Below are positions 18,801 to 27,130 of a DNA stretch of 64,000 nt, piece after piece; the first letter of the stretch is position 1; each line of letters starts with the position of its first letter. This stretch comes from DASYAN01 sp963727755 (GTDB taxonomy: Bacteria; Chloroflexota; Ktedonobacteria; Ktedonobacterales; Ktedonobacteraceae), in assembly GCA_963727755.1 (NCBI GenBank), contig CAVSHN010000008.1, positions 434,001-498,000 of the forward strand, read 5' to 3'. The notes under the pieces were generated by a model. The model was not told where the DNA came from and did no database searches. It saw nothing but the letters and a program-made list of their open reading frames with translations. The position numbers and the translations under genes were made by a program.

Positions 18801-20013
18801 CATCCCAACTCGTAAATGGCCCGGGGAAGCAAGTTTGGAAATAGCTCATATTTGGCTAAGAAACGGTTCATGGAGTGGAGGCTATATATTAGACGATAGA
18901 ACAGCCAATAATATTACTTCATTTCTGACTCCATCAGGAAAAGTGCCTTATAGACTTGCTAGCAACGCAAATAAGTCATTTCAAGGCTCAATTGTGCTGG
19001 GTATGGGTTTTGTCTTAGAACCCGATGAAGCGCAAACGCTCATTGCCAATGACCCACGCAACAAGGATGTGCTCTTTCCTTACCTCAATGGAGAAGATTT
19101 AAATTCTCATCCAGCTCAATCGCCTAGCCGCTGGGTCATTAACTTTCATGACTGGCCCTTGGACCAAGCAGAAACATACCATGATTGTATGAATATTGTA
19201 AAAGAAAAAGTTAAGCCAGAGAGGGAGCGTTTAGGACAAAAACCTGATTCATCGGCTAAAGGATATGCTAAATTGTGGTGGCAATTTGCAAGAAAGGGGA
19301 TAGATCTCTACTCTACAATCGCAGATATGAAACAGGTATTAGTTCGTGCTCAAGTAAGTAAAACTTGGGGATGGATATTCGTTCCTAATGGTATAGTTTA
19401 CGACCAAAAACTTGTTGTATTCGCATTTGACAGCAATATAAAGTTTGCGCTACTTCAATCCTCCATTCATTGGGAATGGGCTATTCAATACGGTGCAACT
19501 CTTCGTTTGGACATGTCATATACACCTACGAAGATTTTTGAAACATTCCCCTTCCCACTTAACGTGGATAGTCTCGACGACATCGGCGAACGTTACTACA
19601 CCCACCGCCAATCCATCATGCTAGCCAATCAGGAAGGACTCACCAAAACCTACAACCACTTCCACGATCCCCATGAGCAATCCGCCGAGATCGTCAAGCT
19701 GCGCGAACTGCACAAAGAAATGGATGAGGCGGTCGCGCACGCCTATGGGTGGGATGATCTGGGGCTGGGGCATGGCTTCCATGAGACGAAGCAAGGGACG
19801 CGCTATACAATTAGTGAGGCGGCGAGGCGCGAGGTGCTGGATCGGTTGCTTTTGCTTAATCATGCGCGGCATGAGGAGGAGGTCGCGGCTGGATTGTTTG
19901 AGGCGAAGGGGGCGAAAAGCAAAGGCACCAAGGCGAAGAAGGGGAAGAGCACTGTGAGCGATGGGAAGGCAGGAATGGCTGATGGTGGGGTGGAGCAGGG
20001 GGCGCTGTTTTGA
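15815..20013 (+). pseudogene. Adenine-specific DNA methyltransferase (type IIG / PglX-DrmMI-like), two frameshifts
   Basis: Three frames joined give a protein of about 1,400 residues. The ATG at 15815 starts MSTDRRVARQHAEWLSLIEV; at about 15917 (TTTCCCTCAAGGG) the coding passes to the frame that runs to 17294, and near 17265-17276 to the frame ending at 20013. The last frame holds the Eco57I-like N6-adenine methylase: STGTHYTPRSLTEPI, AdoMet motif I DMAMGSGAFLVQT, LYGVDKNPMAAEMAKLSLW, and catalytic motif IV NPPF (AAIVGNPPFQGG), then a target-recognition region and an EAARREVLDRLL tail. Such large enzymes occur as type IIG systems or in BREX and DISARM; no partner genes of the last two are seen, so the system type is open. 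Two indels imply inactivation unless they are sequencing errors. Confidence 0.8.
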
Positions 20014-20029
20014 TTGTCTTCCACCGGTA

Positions 20030-20058
20030 TTGACACATGGAGAAAAATAGAGTAATAT
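20030..20058 (+). promoter_or_regulatory. Promoter of the HTH/PIN module
   Basis: TTGACA at 20030-20035, 17 bases, TAATAT at 20053-20058. Transcription would start about 7 bases later, on or next to the ATG at 20065, so the antitoxin mRNA is predicted to be leaderless. Confidence 0.7.
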
Positions 20059-20064
20059 AAAAGC

Positions 20065-20331
20065 ATGATACTCAATACTGATGCGCCAAAAATGTATACT
20101 CCCGAGCAAGTCGCTGATATGTTGCAATTAAGCAAAGATAGCGTCTATAATTTTATTAGAAGTGGTGAGATTATCGCCAAGAAGTTCGGGAATGTTTACA
20201 GAATACCAGCAACTTCGCTCTCTTTCGTATTCACTGGGCTGGATTATGACCTCTATCAAGCAGAACAGGAAGATCTGAAAGAGCTTAAGAAGGTGCAAGA
20301 AATTATCTCTCAGGTGAGGTCGGAGTCATAG
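20065..20331 (+). CDS. Excisionase/MerR-type HTH protein, probable antitoxin
   Basis: An 88-residue protein with a DNA-binding helix-turn-helix of the excisionase type (MYTPEQVADMLQLSKDSVYN, then FIRSGEIIAKKFGNVYRIP). The C-terminal 30 residues are charged and helical and may clamp the toxin. It is followed three bases later by a PIN-domain gene, a usual antitoxin-toxin layout. The strong promoter directly in front probably undergoes autoregulation. No ribosome-binding site is present because the transcript seems to begin at the ATG. Confidence 0.8.
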   Translation: MILNTDAPKMYTPEQVADMLQLSKDSVYNFIRSGEIIAKKFGNVYRIPATSLSFVFTGLDYDLYQAEQEDLKELKKVQEIISQVRSES

Positions 20332-20333
20332 CT

Positions 20334-20759
20334 GTGTCTTTGAATATCTTTGTCGATTCGGATGTGATCATCTCATCTCTGCTATCTTCTTCGGGTGCTG
20401 CCTATTTTCTTCTCCATCACATGGATGCTGTGCAACTCTACATCTCTAACCTCTCCCTGCAGGAAATACGCATTGTTGTTGATAGATTATCAATTGATAG
20501 CAAAAAGCTAGAGTCTTTTTTAGAAGGCAATATGGGGATTGTTCAATTGCAATATACGAAAGAAACTGTAAAAACTGTATATGGGCAATATGTTCTAGAT
20601 GAAGACGACGCTCATATAGTTGCTGGAGCGGAGGAAGCAAAAGCAAAATTTCTTGTCTCTTACAATACAAAAGACTTTAAAGTAGAAAAGATTAAGCAGG
20701 ATTTTGGTATTCTTCTCATAACGCCAGCGCATCTTCTTCAGTATCTTAGAAGTGTATGA
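20334..20759 (+). CDS. PIN-domain ribonuclease, probable toxin
   Basis: A 141-residue protein with GTG start three bases after the antitoxin stop (GGAG about nine bases upstream). PIN motifs are visible: FVDSDVIISSLL (first acidic residue), conserved Glu in LSLQEIRIVV, EDDAHIVAGA (third acid) and LVSYNTKDF. PIN toxins cut RNA, often tRNA or mRNA, when the antitoxin is lost. It may stabilise the defence island. All acidic positions seem intact. Confidence 0.8.
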   Translation: MSLNIFVDSDVIISSLLSSSGAAYFLLHHMDAVQLYISNLSLQEIRIVVDRLSIDSKKLESFLEGNMGIVQLQYTKETVKTVYGQYVLDEDDAHIVAGAEEAKAKFLVSYNTKDFKVEKIKQDFGILLITPAHLLQYLRSV

Positions 20760-20877
20760 AGCAATAAGCGTAAAATTATCCCCCCTCTAAATCACAAGCT
20801 CTAAATATATCCAATGGTAGAGCTAGTATAGAACATATCTCCAATCTTTTCAATACTCTCTTTCTTACTAGAAAGTC

Positions 20878-21255
20878 CTAAACCTTCTCCCCAGATAGTT
20901 TTGACCAGATTGTACGATAATCAGATCCAGACATTGGCGAATCTGATGGGGCAACGCATTGCCAATCAGCGTCACTTAAAGAACGGAGGAATGCTCTCGC
21001 TTTTGGCACTGTCTGATTTCTCATAGTATTCTTGTTTTCGCCTTCGAATACTTTCCCCAATGCTTCAGAAACGCTTCTTGGTACTCCATTCATACGCATA
21101 AGGATAGCTCCCTCAGTGTGAACGCCATGATAGAGCATTGCAGGTAAATTATTAATCATATGTTTAGTGTTATCTGGTAGTTGGTCAAAGTTAATCCCTG
21201 AAGTCGGCATTTTGCTTAAAGCTGACAATCCCCAGGTGCCTCCACTAGCCAGGGC
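20878..21255 (-). pseudogene. C-terminal segment of the Hachiman-like helicase beyond an in-frame TGA
   Basis: This piece is in the same frame as the helicase gene that ends at 21256. Reading through the single TGA gives ALASGGTWGLSALSKMP and then LPAMLYHGVHTEGAILMRMN with GVPRSVSEALG, a conserved-looking C-terminal domain of large DEAD/DEAH helicases. The open stretch contains no other stop, so the parent gene probably had a sense codon here (CGA to TGA is the simplest change). Starting at the ATG at 21228 it could be made as a separate 116-residue peptide, but there is no clear ribosome-binding site. Confidence 0.75.
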
Positions 21256-24141
21256 TCAATAAATGCTTTTGCACGTACTTGTAATTGCATCTGTTAGATT
21301 ACCCCCAGCGCCACTGAAGTATTGTTTTGCAATTTGCTCAATAGAGCTTCCCATGACCCAATCATAAGCAACATTTGCAATATTAGAGTTTCCTAATCCT
21401 TTTGAAATTAAATCATCAAAAGATTCTCTTAGCTGCGGCACTCTCATCATGACACCTATTAATTGTGGTAACATTGATTTTTCATGTCCGCCAAATATAC
21501 TTGATGGCTCCCAATCAGAAAGAGACAATTTTTTTTCCAACTGATTCATGCCAATAATTGCAGCTCGAACACCTTCTGGCGCAAAGCCTGTCACATCTGA
21601 AAGAACTGCATTCTCAGGATGATTAGAAAGTTCACTAGCATATCGCTTCGTTGCATCGAGAAGAGCCTTAGCTTTTGTTCTTCCTCTCTCTCCTGATCGA
21701 GTTTGGAGTATTCCATACCCAAAAGTATTGCGTAATATTTGCTCCGTCTCAGCTAGTACAGCATCCAAATTTCTCTTGTCATTCCAAAGATGAGCAATAT
21801 AACCTCGAAAATCTGCCCATTGATCCTGTTTAATAATGGATTGAAGATTATTTAGTTCACCCGCCATCTCAACGTCATCGAGTAGTTTTACTAGACGAGA
21901 TATTAAGTTGTCTATAGCATCCTTTACATATTTTATAATTTCATTTGGATTTTCTCCAGCACAAAGCCCAACTACTCCAAGACTATCCTGATCTATTCGT
22001 CCCGCTCTTCCAGCTAAATTCCAGAAAGCGAGTTTGGACATCTCCTTCTTCCGATTCTTTATAGGAAAGTAGCGCGAAGCTAAAAACACCGATGAGACAG
22101 GAAAGTTAATACCTTGAGTTATTGTAGTTGTGGCACAAAGAACGCGTAACTTATTATTTTCTGCCAGCCATTCTATAAGTGACCTAGCTTCCTCTGAGAG
22201 TCCTGCATGATGCACTGCAACACCCGCGCTAAGTAATTTGATAAGTTCAAAATGAGGACTAATTTCGGTTGCTAAAAAGCGCTGTACAAGAGATATTTCA
22301 TCAGAGTCACAAGAGGATAAATTTTTCTCAATGCTTCTTGCCATGGACCAAGTATCTGGAATGCTAGATGCTATTGCAATACTAGTTCCTCTTTCAGAAA
22401 AAACCTTTGCTATTGCTCCTGTCTGGTTAGTTTGAGACTTAGCCGTACTAAATGGTATATTAAGAGGTCTGTTGGATCCAACTTTATGCGTTCCTTGCAA
22501 ATGAACTGTTTTCCGAGTTGTTGTCAGGGTTTCGAATTCTAAAGACCAGTCACCTCTTGCTTGCTCATGTTTTATTTTATACATGCCAATTATTCGTTCA
22601 TTTGGCTGCCATATGCTTGTACCTAAACTGATTGTTTTGCCAGCTTCTGGAGATAACCAACGAACTAAATCAGATGCATTTGGCACATGCGGCATCAGGA
22701 GAAGGAAATTTGCATAAGGGCAGTCACGTTTAATAGTTGCTAGTAGGAGTTCAATACGTAGCCCTCGTTCCTCATCTTGAATATTGTGTGCCTCATCCAT
22801 AACAACTAAGCTAAGAGGACGTGTTATCTTTTGATTTCGAATAACTAAGTGCAGCTTTTCTGGGGTAGAAATAAGTATATCAAAATGGTTTTCCTCATCT
22901 TCTGCGGTCAACAAAGCATCTTCAAAGCTATCTATCTCAACAGCCGCTGTTAAATGCTCAACTCTAACACCTATGGGTTCGAAATCTTCTCGTAATCTTC
23001 TAGTGAGTTGAGCGACAAGGGCACGCGTCGGAGCAACATAAGCAATCCATCCTTTATCAACATCAAATTGACTAATTGCTTGTAATATTCTAAATTGTGC
23101 TAAAAGGGTCTTTCCCCCAGAAGTTGGCATATCAATAACAATTGCTCTATTGGCTTGATCAAGTAGACCTTGTTCTTGCAGTGCAACCTTTTGAGGAGGG
23201 AGAAGTTCAAAGAGGCCACGAGACTTTGTGACATTTTTGACAAACTCCATAATGCGTGAATTAACAGACTGAGCAACATGCCATATAGAACCCATGACCA
23301 TTCGCTTTGACGCAACGTGTAGCCAACGTAAAAGGACTTCAAGTGCTGGATCTTGTGATGATAAAGCGGCATCGATTGCAGCCTCAAAATGCTGATCTAG
23401 CTCCGTCGAAATGCTAATAGGTTCTCCTTGTAACATATATGTTGCTAACAACTCTGTAGCTTTCGCCCAATGATAAAGTGCAATGAGACGGAAGGCCAAT
23501 AATCTTGCTCGGTGTCCTTTTTCTTTATTTAGCAGTTGTGGCTCATACTGACTTTGTTCTTCACGCAACCTTACAATAATATCTGCAATTTCGCTAAGAT
23601 CATTCCACCTATTCTTTCGAAATAAACGTATCCAACAGTCATAAAGGTGAACTAGTATCCGATAATCCCAAGCGCCATCTACTGATCCTAAATCTTGATT
23701 CACTAGTGGGTGTTCTTTAAGCCAGCGTCGGATATCAGCCCAGCGATCTCCACAATATGCCAATGCGCAAAGGTGCAAAATATGAAAATAGCGACTTTCT
23801 TCGTCTTTTGGTACAGGCATTATTCTACGAATTTCGAAGGCACGGTATGCTCCTGCTTGTGCTTGACTACGCAGGAATTCCCCTTCTTCTGAGGATTGAT
23901 AAAGCAATTCATTAATACCTTCAATTGCTGCAATTTCATAAGCAGTTGCAAGACGTTCAAGGGGTTCTGAATCTTCGTTGTGCCCCAATATCTCGATATC
24001 GAGTTGATTGCCAATAGCTTCCTTTATGAACCGAAGTTTAGCTAGCTCGAACGCCTCTTGACGATGATCTTCACCAAATGCTGTGACTGCCCAATGTTTA
24101 TCCAAATTATCTAGAGCAATATTTGTTATTGTCATGATCAA
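21256..24141 (-). CDS. DEAD/DEAH-box helicase, Hachiman HamB-like, truncated by TGA
   Basis: 961 residues. An N-terminal helical region of about 310 residues precedes a superfamily 2 helicase: motif I MPTSGGKTLLAQF, Ia APTRALVAQ, Ib STPEKLHL, II VVMDEAHN, then the second RecA domain with GVAVHHAGLSEEAR, TTTITQGINFP and motif VI WNLAGRAGRID. The start overlaps the stop of the upstream nuclease gene by four bases (ATGA), as in Hachiman HamA-HamB operons, where the pair senses damaged or foreign DNA and degrades DNA. All helicase motifs are intact but the C-terminal 120 residues are separated by a TGA. Other two-gene nuclease-helicase defence systems are possible. Confidence 0.75.
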   Translation of the reverse strand: MIMTITNIALDNLDKHWAVTAFGEDHRQEAFELAKLRFIKEAIGNQLDIEILGHNEDSEPLERLATAYEIAAIEGINELLYQSSEEGEFLRSQAQAGAYRAFEIRRIMPVPKDEESRYFHILHLCALAYCGDRWADIRRWLKEHPLVNQDLGSVDGAWDYRILVHLYDCWIRLFRKNRWNDLSEIADIIVRLREEQSQYEPQLLNKEKGHRARLLAFRLIALYHWAKATELLATYMLQGEPISISTELDQHFEAAIDAALSSQDPALEVLLRWLHVASKRMVMGSIWHVAQSVNSRIMEFVKNVTKSRGLFELLPPQKVALQEQGLLDQANRAIVIDMPTSGGKTLLAQFRILQAISQFDVDKGWIAYVAPTRALVAQLTRRLREDFEPIGVRVEHLTAAVEIDSFEDALLTAEDEENHFDILISTPEKLHLVIRNQKITRPLSLVVMDEAHNIQDEERGLRIELLLATIKRDCPYANFLLLMPHVPNASDLVRWLSPEAGKTISLGTSIWQPNERIIGMYKIKHEQARGDWSLEFETLTTTRKTVHLQGTHKVGSNRPLNIPFSTAKSQTNQTGAIAKVFSERGTSIAIASSIPDTWSMARSIEKNLSSCDSDEISLVQRFLATEISPHFELIKLLSAGVAVHHAGLSEEARSLIEWLAENNKLRVLCATTTITQGINFPVSSVFLASRYFPIKNRKKEMSKLAFWNLAGRAGRIDQDSLGVVGLCAGENPNEIIKYVKDAIDNLISRLVKLLDDVEMAGELNNLQSIIKQDQWADFRGYIAHLWNDKRNLDAVLAETEQILRNTFGYGILQTRSGERGRTKAKALLDATKRYASELSNHPENAVLSDVTGFAPEGVRAAIIGMNQLEKKLSLSDWEPSSIFGGHEKSMLPQLIGVMMRVPQLRESFDDLISKGLGNSNIANVAYDWVMGSSIEQIAKQYFSGAGGNLTDAITSTCKSIY

Positions 24142-24926
24142 CTGCCCCTTTGACTCTTGACATGATTAACAAACATTTCCATTGATTCTTCTGGAATATA
24201 TAACGCATGAAGTTCAATTAATGTTAATAGAGGACAATCTTTTGCTAACATTTTTGCCCTACCTTGGATATCTTCCTGCTTAGGCTCAACATCCCGTATA
24301 AGGATACCAAAAAGAGAGACATCTGTTGGGTCACTCATATATCGCTGAGCTGCTTTTTGATATGTTCCACGCCACTGTGCATTAGTAGCTCTATAAGCAA
24401 GATATCTCACAACATGATGCTTTATTTCTTTTACATCGCGTAAATCTTCTATTTGTTTTGCAAGACCATGTCGTCCTTTGACCACTGAGGGAGGCCATAC
24501 CTTCTCTTGTGATGTTTTTACTTCCGCAAATGCGAAGCAAGGGTTTGTATCAACGTGGTGAAAGCCTACTAGATCAGTTCCAGGAAGACTGGAGTGGGGA
24601 TTCTTCATGTCACGCCAACCGGGCCAAGGAAACTCACAATTTCTGTAATCAGTAAGATACGCTTCTGCCATTGCTTCTCCTATGCGCCAATCATCATCAT
24701 CTGGATTATAGTTAAGAATTTCTTGCAGGGTATCCGTCTGAAACGAGGTTGTGGCGACCTGACTTAACACTTCACTTATATTTTGGCGTCCTGAAGTATC
24801 ACAATAAATATCTGCTACGCGAGTTGCTAAAGTTGTAGTAATCTCGTCCATTGTATACAATATCCCGCGAGCCTTGACTTTCAAATGGTCGACACAGTAA
24901 ACTTCTTTTTCCTCTGATATTATCAT
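24138..24926 (-). CDS. PD-(D/E)xK-type nuclease partner, HamA-like
   Basis: I place the start at the ATG at 24926, which overlaps the stop of a short upstream frame by four bases and has AAGG seven bases before it; the open frame reaches 25055, but its first 43 codons lie over another coding frame. The 262-residue protein has a nuclease-like core: RIGEAMAEAYLTDY, LPGTDLVGFHHV, CFAFAEVKTSQEKVWPP (Asp, then ExK). Hachiman HamA (DUF1837) carries a similar ExK core and is followed by HamB. The sequence is divergent, so HamA identity is an inference from layout and core motifs. Confidence 0.6.
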   Translation of the reverse strand: MIISEEKEVYCVDHLKVKARGILYTMDEITTTLATRVADIYCDTSGRQNISEVLSQVATTSFQTDTLQEILNYNPDDDDWRIGEAMAEAYLTDYRNCEFPWPGWRDMKNPHSSLPGTDLVGFHHVDTNPCFAFAEVKTSQEKVWPPSVVKGRHGLAKQIEDLRDVKEIKHHVVRYLAYRATNAQWRGTYQKAAQRYMSDPTDVSLFGILIRDVEPKQEDIQGRAKMLAKDCPLLTLIELHALYIPEESMEMFVNHVKSQRGS

Positions 24927-25021
24927 ATTCCGTCCTTGGCTTGCTGAATGAAGCCACAATTTGCTGCATTGGGAAGATCGGATTGCCATGAGTAAAAGAC
25001 AATATCTGGCCATTGTTCCAT
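24923..25021 (-). pseudogene. N-terminal fragment of a TIR-like protein
   Basis: The ATG at 25021 (GGAG just upstream) opens a 32-codon frame MEQWPDIVFYSWQSDLPNAA...FIQQA that stops at 24923-24925 inside the nuclease start (ATGA overlap). The IVFYSWQSDLPN block is characteristic of the start of predicted TIR-like nucleotide-binding proteins found in defence islands. Only the first strand and helix remain, so it is a truncated relic, or a leader peptide that couples translation of the nuclease. Confidence 0.55.
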
Positions 25022-25224
25022 GAACCGCTCCGTCATCACCTAACCTGATACCCAATTTGTATCAACAGACAGGTCTATTCGTTGCAGAAAGCATAGCGTA
25101 TATTGAGGAGTACTGTAAACAGAGATAGACAAAAGTACCTATATCTTGTATAAAACTGTCTTTGTAGTAAAATCTTTATTGACAAAGCAACGTCTCAAAA
25201 ATAAGAAACAAAGGGGAGCAGTGC

Positions 25225-25392
25225 CATATAGTTAGTGAGGCGGCAAGGCGCGAGATGCTGGATCGGTTGATTAATCATGCGCGGCATGAGGAGGAGGTGA
25301 CGGCGGGGTTGTTTGATGTGAAGGGGAAAGGGGCTAGAAAGGGTGGGAAGGAGGTGTCTGATGGTGGGGTGGAGCAGGGGGCGCTATTTTGA
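25225..25392 (+). pseudogene. 3' remnant of a second methyltransferase copy
   Basis: Translation gives VSEAARREMLDRLINHARHE, EEVTAGLFDVKGKGARKG and DGGVEQGALF before a TGA, matching the last 70 residues of the methyltransferase ending at 20013 (ISEAARREVLDRLLLLNHAR ... GGVEQGALF). Nothing of the rest of the gene is present upstream. The fragment marks the far side of the block holding the HTH/PIN and Hachiman-like genes. Confidence 0.85.
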
Positions 25393-25434
25393 TGATTAGC
25401 AATACAGTAATGGTGAAGGTTGAGCAGGAAACCT

Positions 25435-25479
25435 TGTTAACCTAAGCGAAGGGGGGGGCCTCCTTCGCTTAGGTTAACA
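25435..25479. terminator. Perfect 18-bp hairpin after the methyltransferase remnant
   Basis: TGTTAACCTAAGCGAAGG (25435-25452) pairs fully with its inverted copy at 25462-25479 across a G/C-rich nine-base loop. There is no T run, so it may act as a rho-independent-like block, an RNA stability element or a protein-binding palindrome. Confidence 0.5.
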
Positions 25480-25514
25480 CAGTGAACGTGCTCAATTTCT
25501 AAAAGGAGGGCAAT

Positions 25515-25790
25515 ATGTTCTTTGCAGGATTTACTCGTATCAAGGATAATATAGAACTAAAAAGAATTAAGAATAGCCGTAAAGGTCTACTTCTTAACCC
25601 CTATTCAGATGTAAAAAATGGTAATAGACATGTACTCCATGTCCTTGCAAATCAAAAAGATAAGTGCAAAATTGATGGAATGAATACAGAAGAATCATAC
25701 CCTAAATTCCATACACATGACAAAACAGTACTTGCAAATCTTGGATTAGAAGGAGAAACATGGAAATATTGTCAGTACTGTCATCCCTAA
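25515..25790 (+). CDS. Small hypothetical protein with C-terminal CxxC
   Basis: 91 residues, preceded by a strong AAAGGAGGG site six bases before the ATG. It begins MFFAGFTRIKDNIELKRIKN and ends WKYCQYCHP, a possible half zinc site. I do not recognise the family. It lies between the 18-bp hairpin and a nuclease gene in the defence island. Confidence 0.6.
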   Translation: MFFAGFTRIKDNIELKRIKNSRKGLLLNPYSDVKNGNRHVLHVLANQKDKCKIDGMNTEESYPKFHTHDKTVLANLGLEGETWKYCQYCHP

Positions 25791-25926
25791 GCGTGTGCTC
25801 TTTGCTGTCCATTTTTCAACGTCGGTTCCACCAAAACTGATGTAATGTGATCTCAGACGGAGCCATGGTACTGGCTATTGCCGCCAACTTCCACTGTGAA
25901 GAGATTAGTGTACATGGGAAGGCTCG

Positions 25927-26919
25927 ATGGAATTTAAGAGACGTACCTTAGCAGAAATCGCGGATATGATTTGCGGGAACTTCTCTGATGGCAAAACTAG
26001 ATTTTTCCGCTATCGTAGCAGTAGTTATATAACACAGTTTTTTAGGGACTGCGACACCGACTACGAGCATGATGGATCAACAAGGGCGACATGGGTTGCT
26101 GGGGTTCTTACCGAAATTCTGGCAGGACCTCATGCTAACACAACTACGCCCCCAGAGACATTCTCGCGGGTCATCTGTACACTGATGGATCAAAGCGATG
26201 CGCTTAATGAGGAGCCAGACCGACCAAATGCACTGGCAATGCTCAACGCAACTCTAGCTCGTGAAGGCTTCGAGGCATTTTATGCGCCAGATAGAAAATG
26301 CTATTTGCGCCATATCGAGACGAACATAGTTGCAGCGCCTTCACCTAACCCGCATCGTCCATTTTCAGCAGCAGAACTCCAAAAACGTGAGCAACTTGTC
26401 ATTTATCTCAATAACGCATCTGAAGATGAAATTATTGAAGAGGTATTATTACCTCTATTCCGTCAGCTTGGGTTCCATCGGGTAACTGCTTCCGGGCACG
26501 AAGATAAAGCTCTGGAATATGGCAAAGACGTTTGGATGAAATATACCCTGCCGACACAGCACGTCCTTTATTTTGGCATTCAAGCCAAAAAGGGAAAAAT
26601 TGATGCGGCGGGGGTCAGCAAAGGAACGAATGCCAATGTCGCTGAGATTCTTAATCAGGTCACTATGCTGCTAGGGTGTGAAATTTTTGACCCTGAAATA
26701 GGCAAGCGCGTGTTTGTGGATCACGCCTACATTATAGCAGGCGGCGAGATAACGAAAGCGGCTCGAAACTGGTTAGGTAGCAAATTGGACGCCTCGAAAC
26801 GGAGTCAGATTATGTTTATGGACCGGGACGATATTCTAAACCTGTTCATAGTTACAAATCTTCAGGTGCCAGGAATAAAATCTTTGGCAAACGATGATCC
26901 GCTCCTTTGGGGCTTCTAA
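25927..26919 (+). CDS. Predicted restriction-type nuclease, Mrr-like QxK core
   Basis: 330 residues; GGGAAGG lies shortly before the ATG. The N-terminal half (TLAEIADMICGNF, RYRSSSYITQFFRDCDTDYE) is a helical domain often seen at the start of abortive-infection-type proteins. The C-terminal half has a PD-(D/E)xK-like layout: EEVLLPLFRQLGF (Glu), EYGKDVWMKY (Asp) and YFGIQAKKGKIDA (QxK), followed by helices. The QxK variant is known from Mrr-like enzymes. The frame is intact. A DNA-cutting abortive-infection or restriction role is inferred from the motif and island setting. Confidence 0.6.
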   Translation: MEFKRRTLAEIADMICGNFSDGKTRFFRYRSSSYITQFFRDCDTDYEHDGSTRATWVAGVLTEILAGPHANTTTPPETFSRVICTLMDQSDALNEEPDRPNALAMLNATLAREGFEAFYAPDRKCYLRHIETNIVAAPSPNPHRPFSAAELQKREQLVIYLNNASEDEIIEEVLLPLFRQLGFHRVTASGHEDKALEYGKDVWMKYTLPTQHVLYFGIQAKKGKIDAAGVSKGTNANVAEILNQVTMLLGCEIFDPEIGKRVFVDHAYIIAGGEITKAARNWLGSKLDASKRSQIMFMDRDDILNLFIVTNLQVPGIKSLANDDPLLWGF

Positions 26920-27130
26920 AAATGTGTGGTCGCTGACGATCTCCTGACGCAAGTGGCGAGGGGGGTAGAGTAGTCGTCTCTGGCGTGTAGGCGGCTTTTT
27001 TTATGGGATGGAGGGAATAGAGACAATGTATTCCCTCATTACAGCGGTCGTCAGAAAGATTGATCCCTGTATCTTCCTGTGAGTTCCTTTGTTCTGAGGG
27101 ATCAAGACTTTGGTCAACCGCTGTAAGATG

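Noticed and set aside
25225..25392. Remnant considered as a separate small gene
   Set aside because: No start codon context, and it equals the methyltransferase tail.
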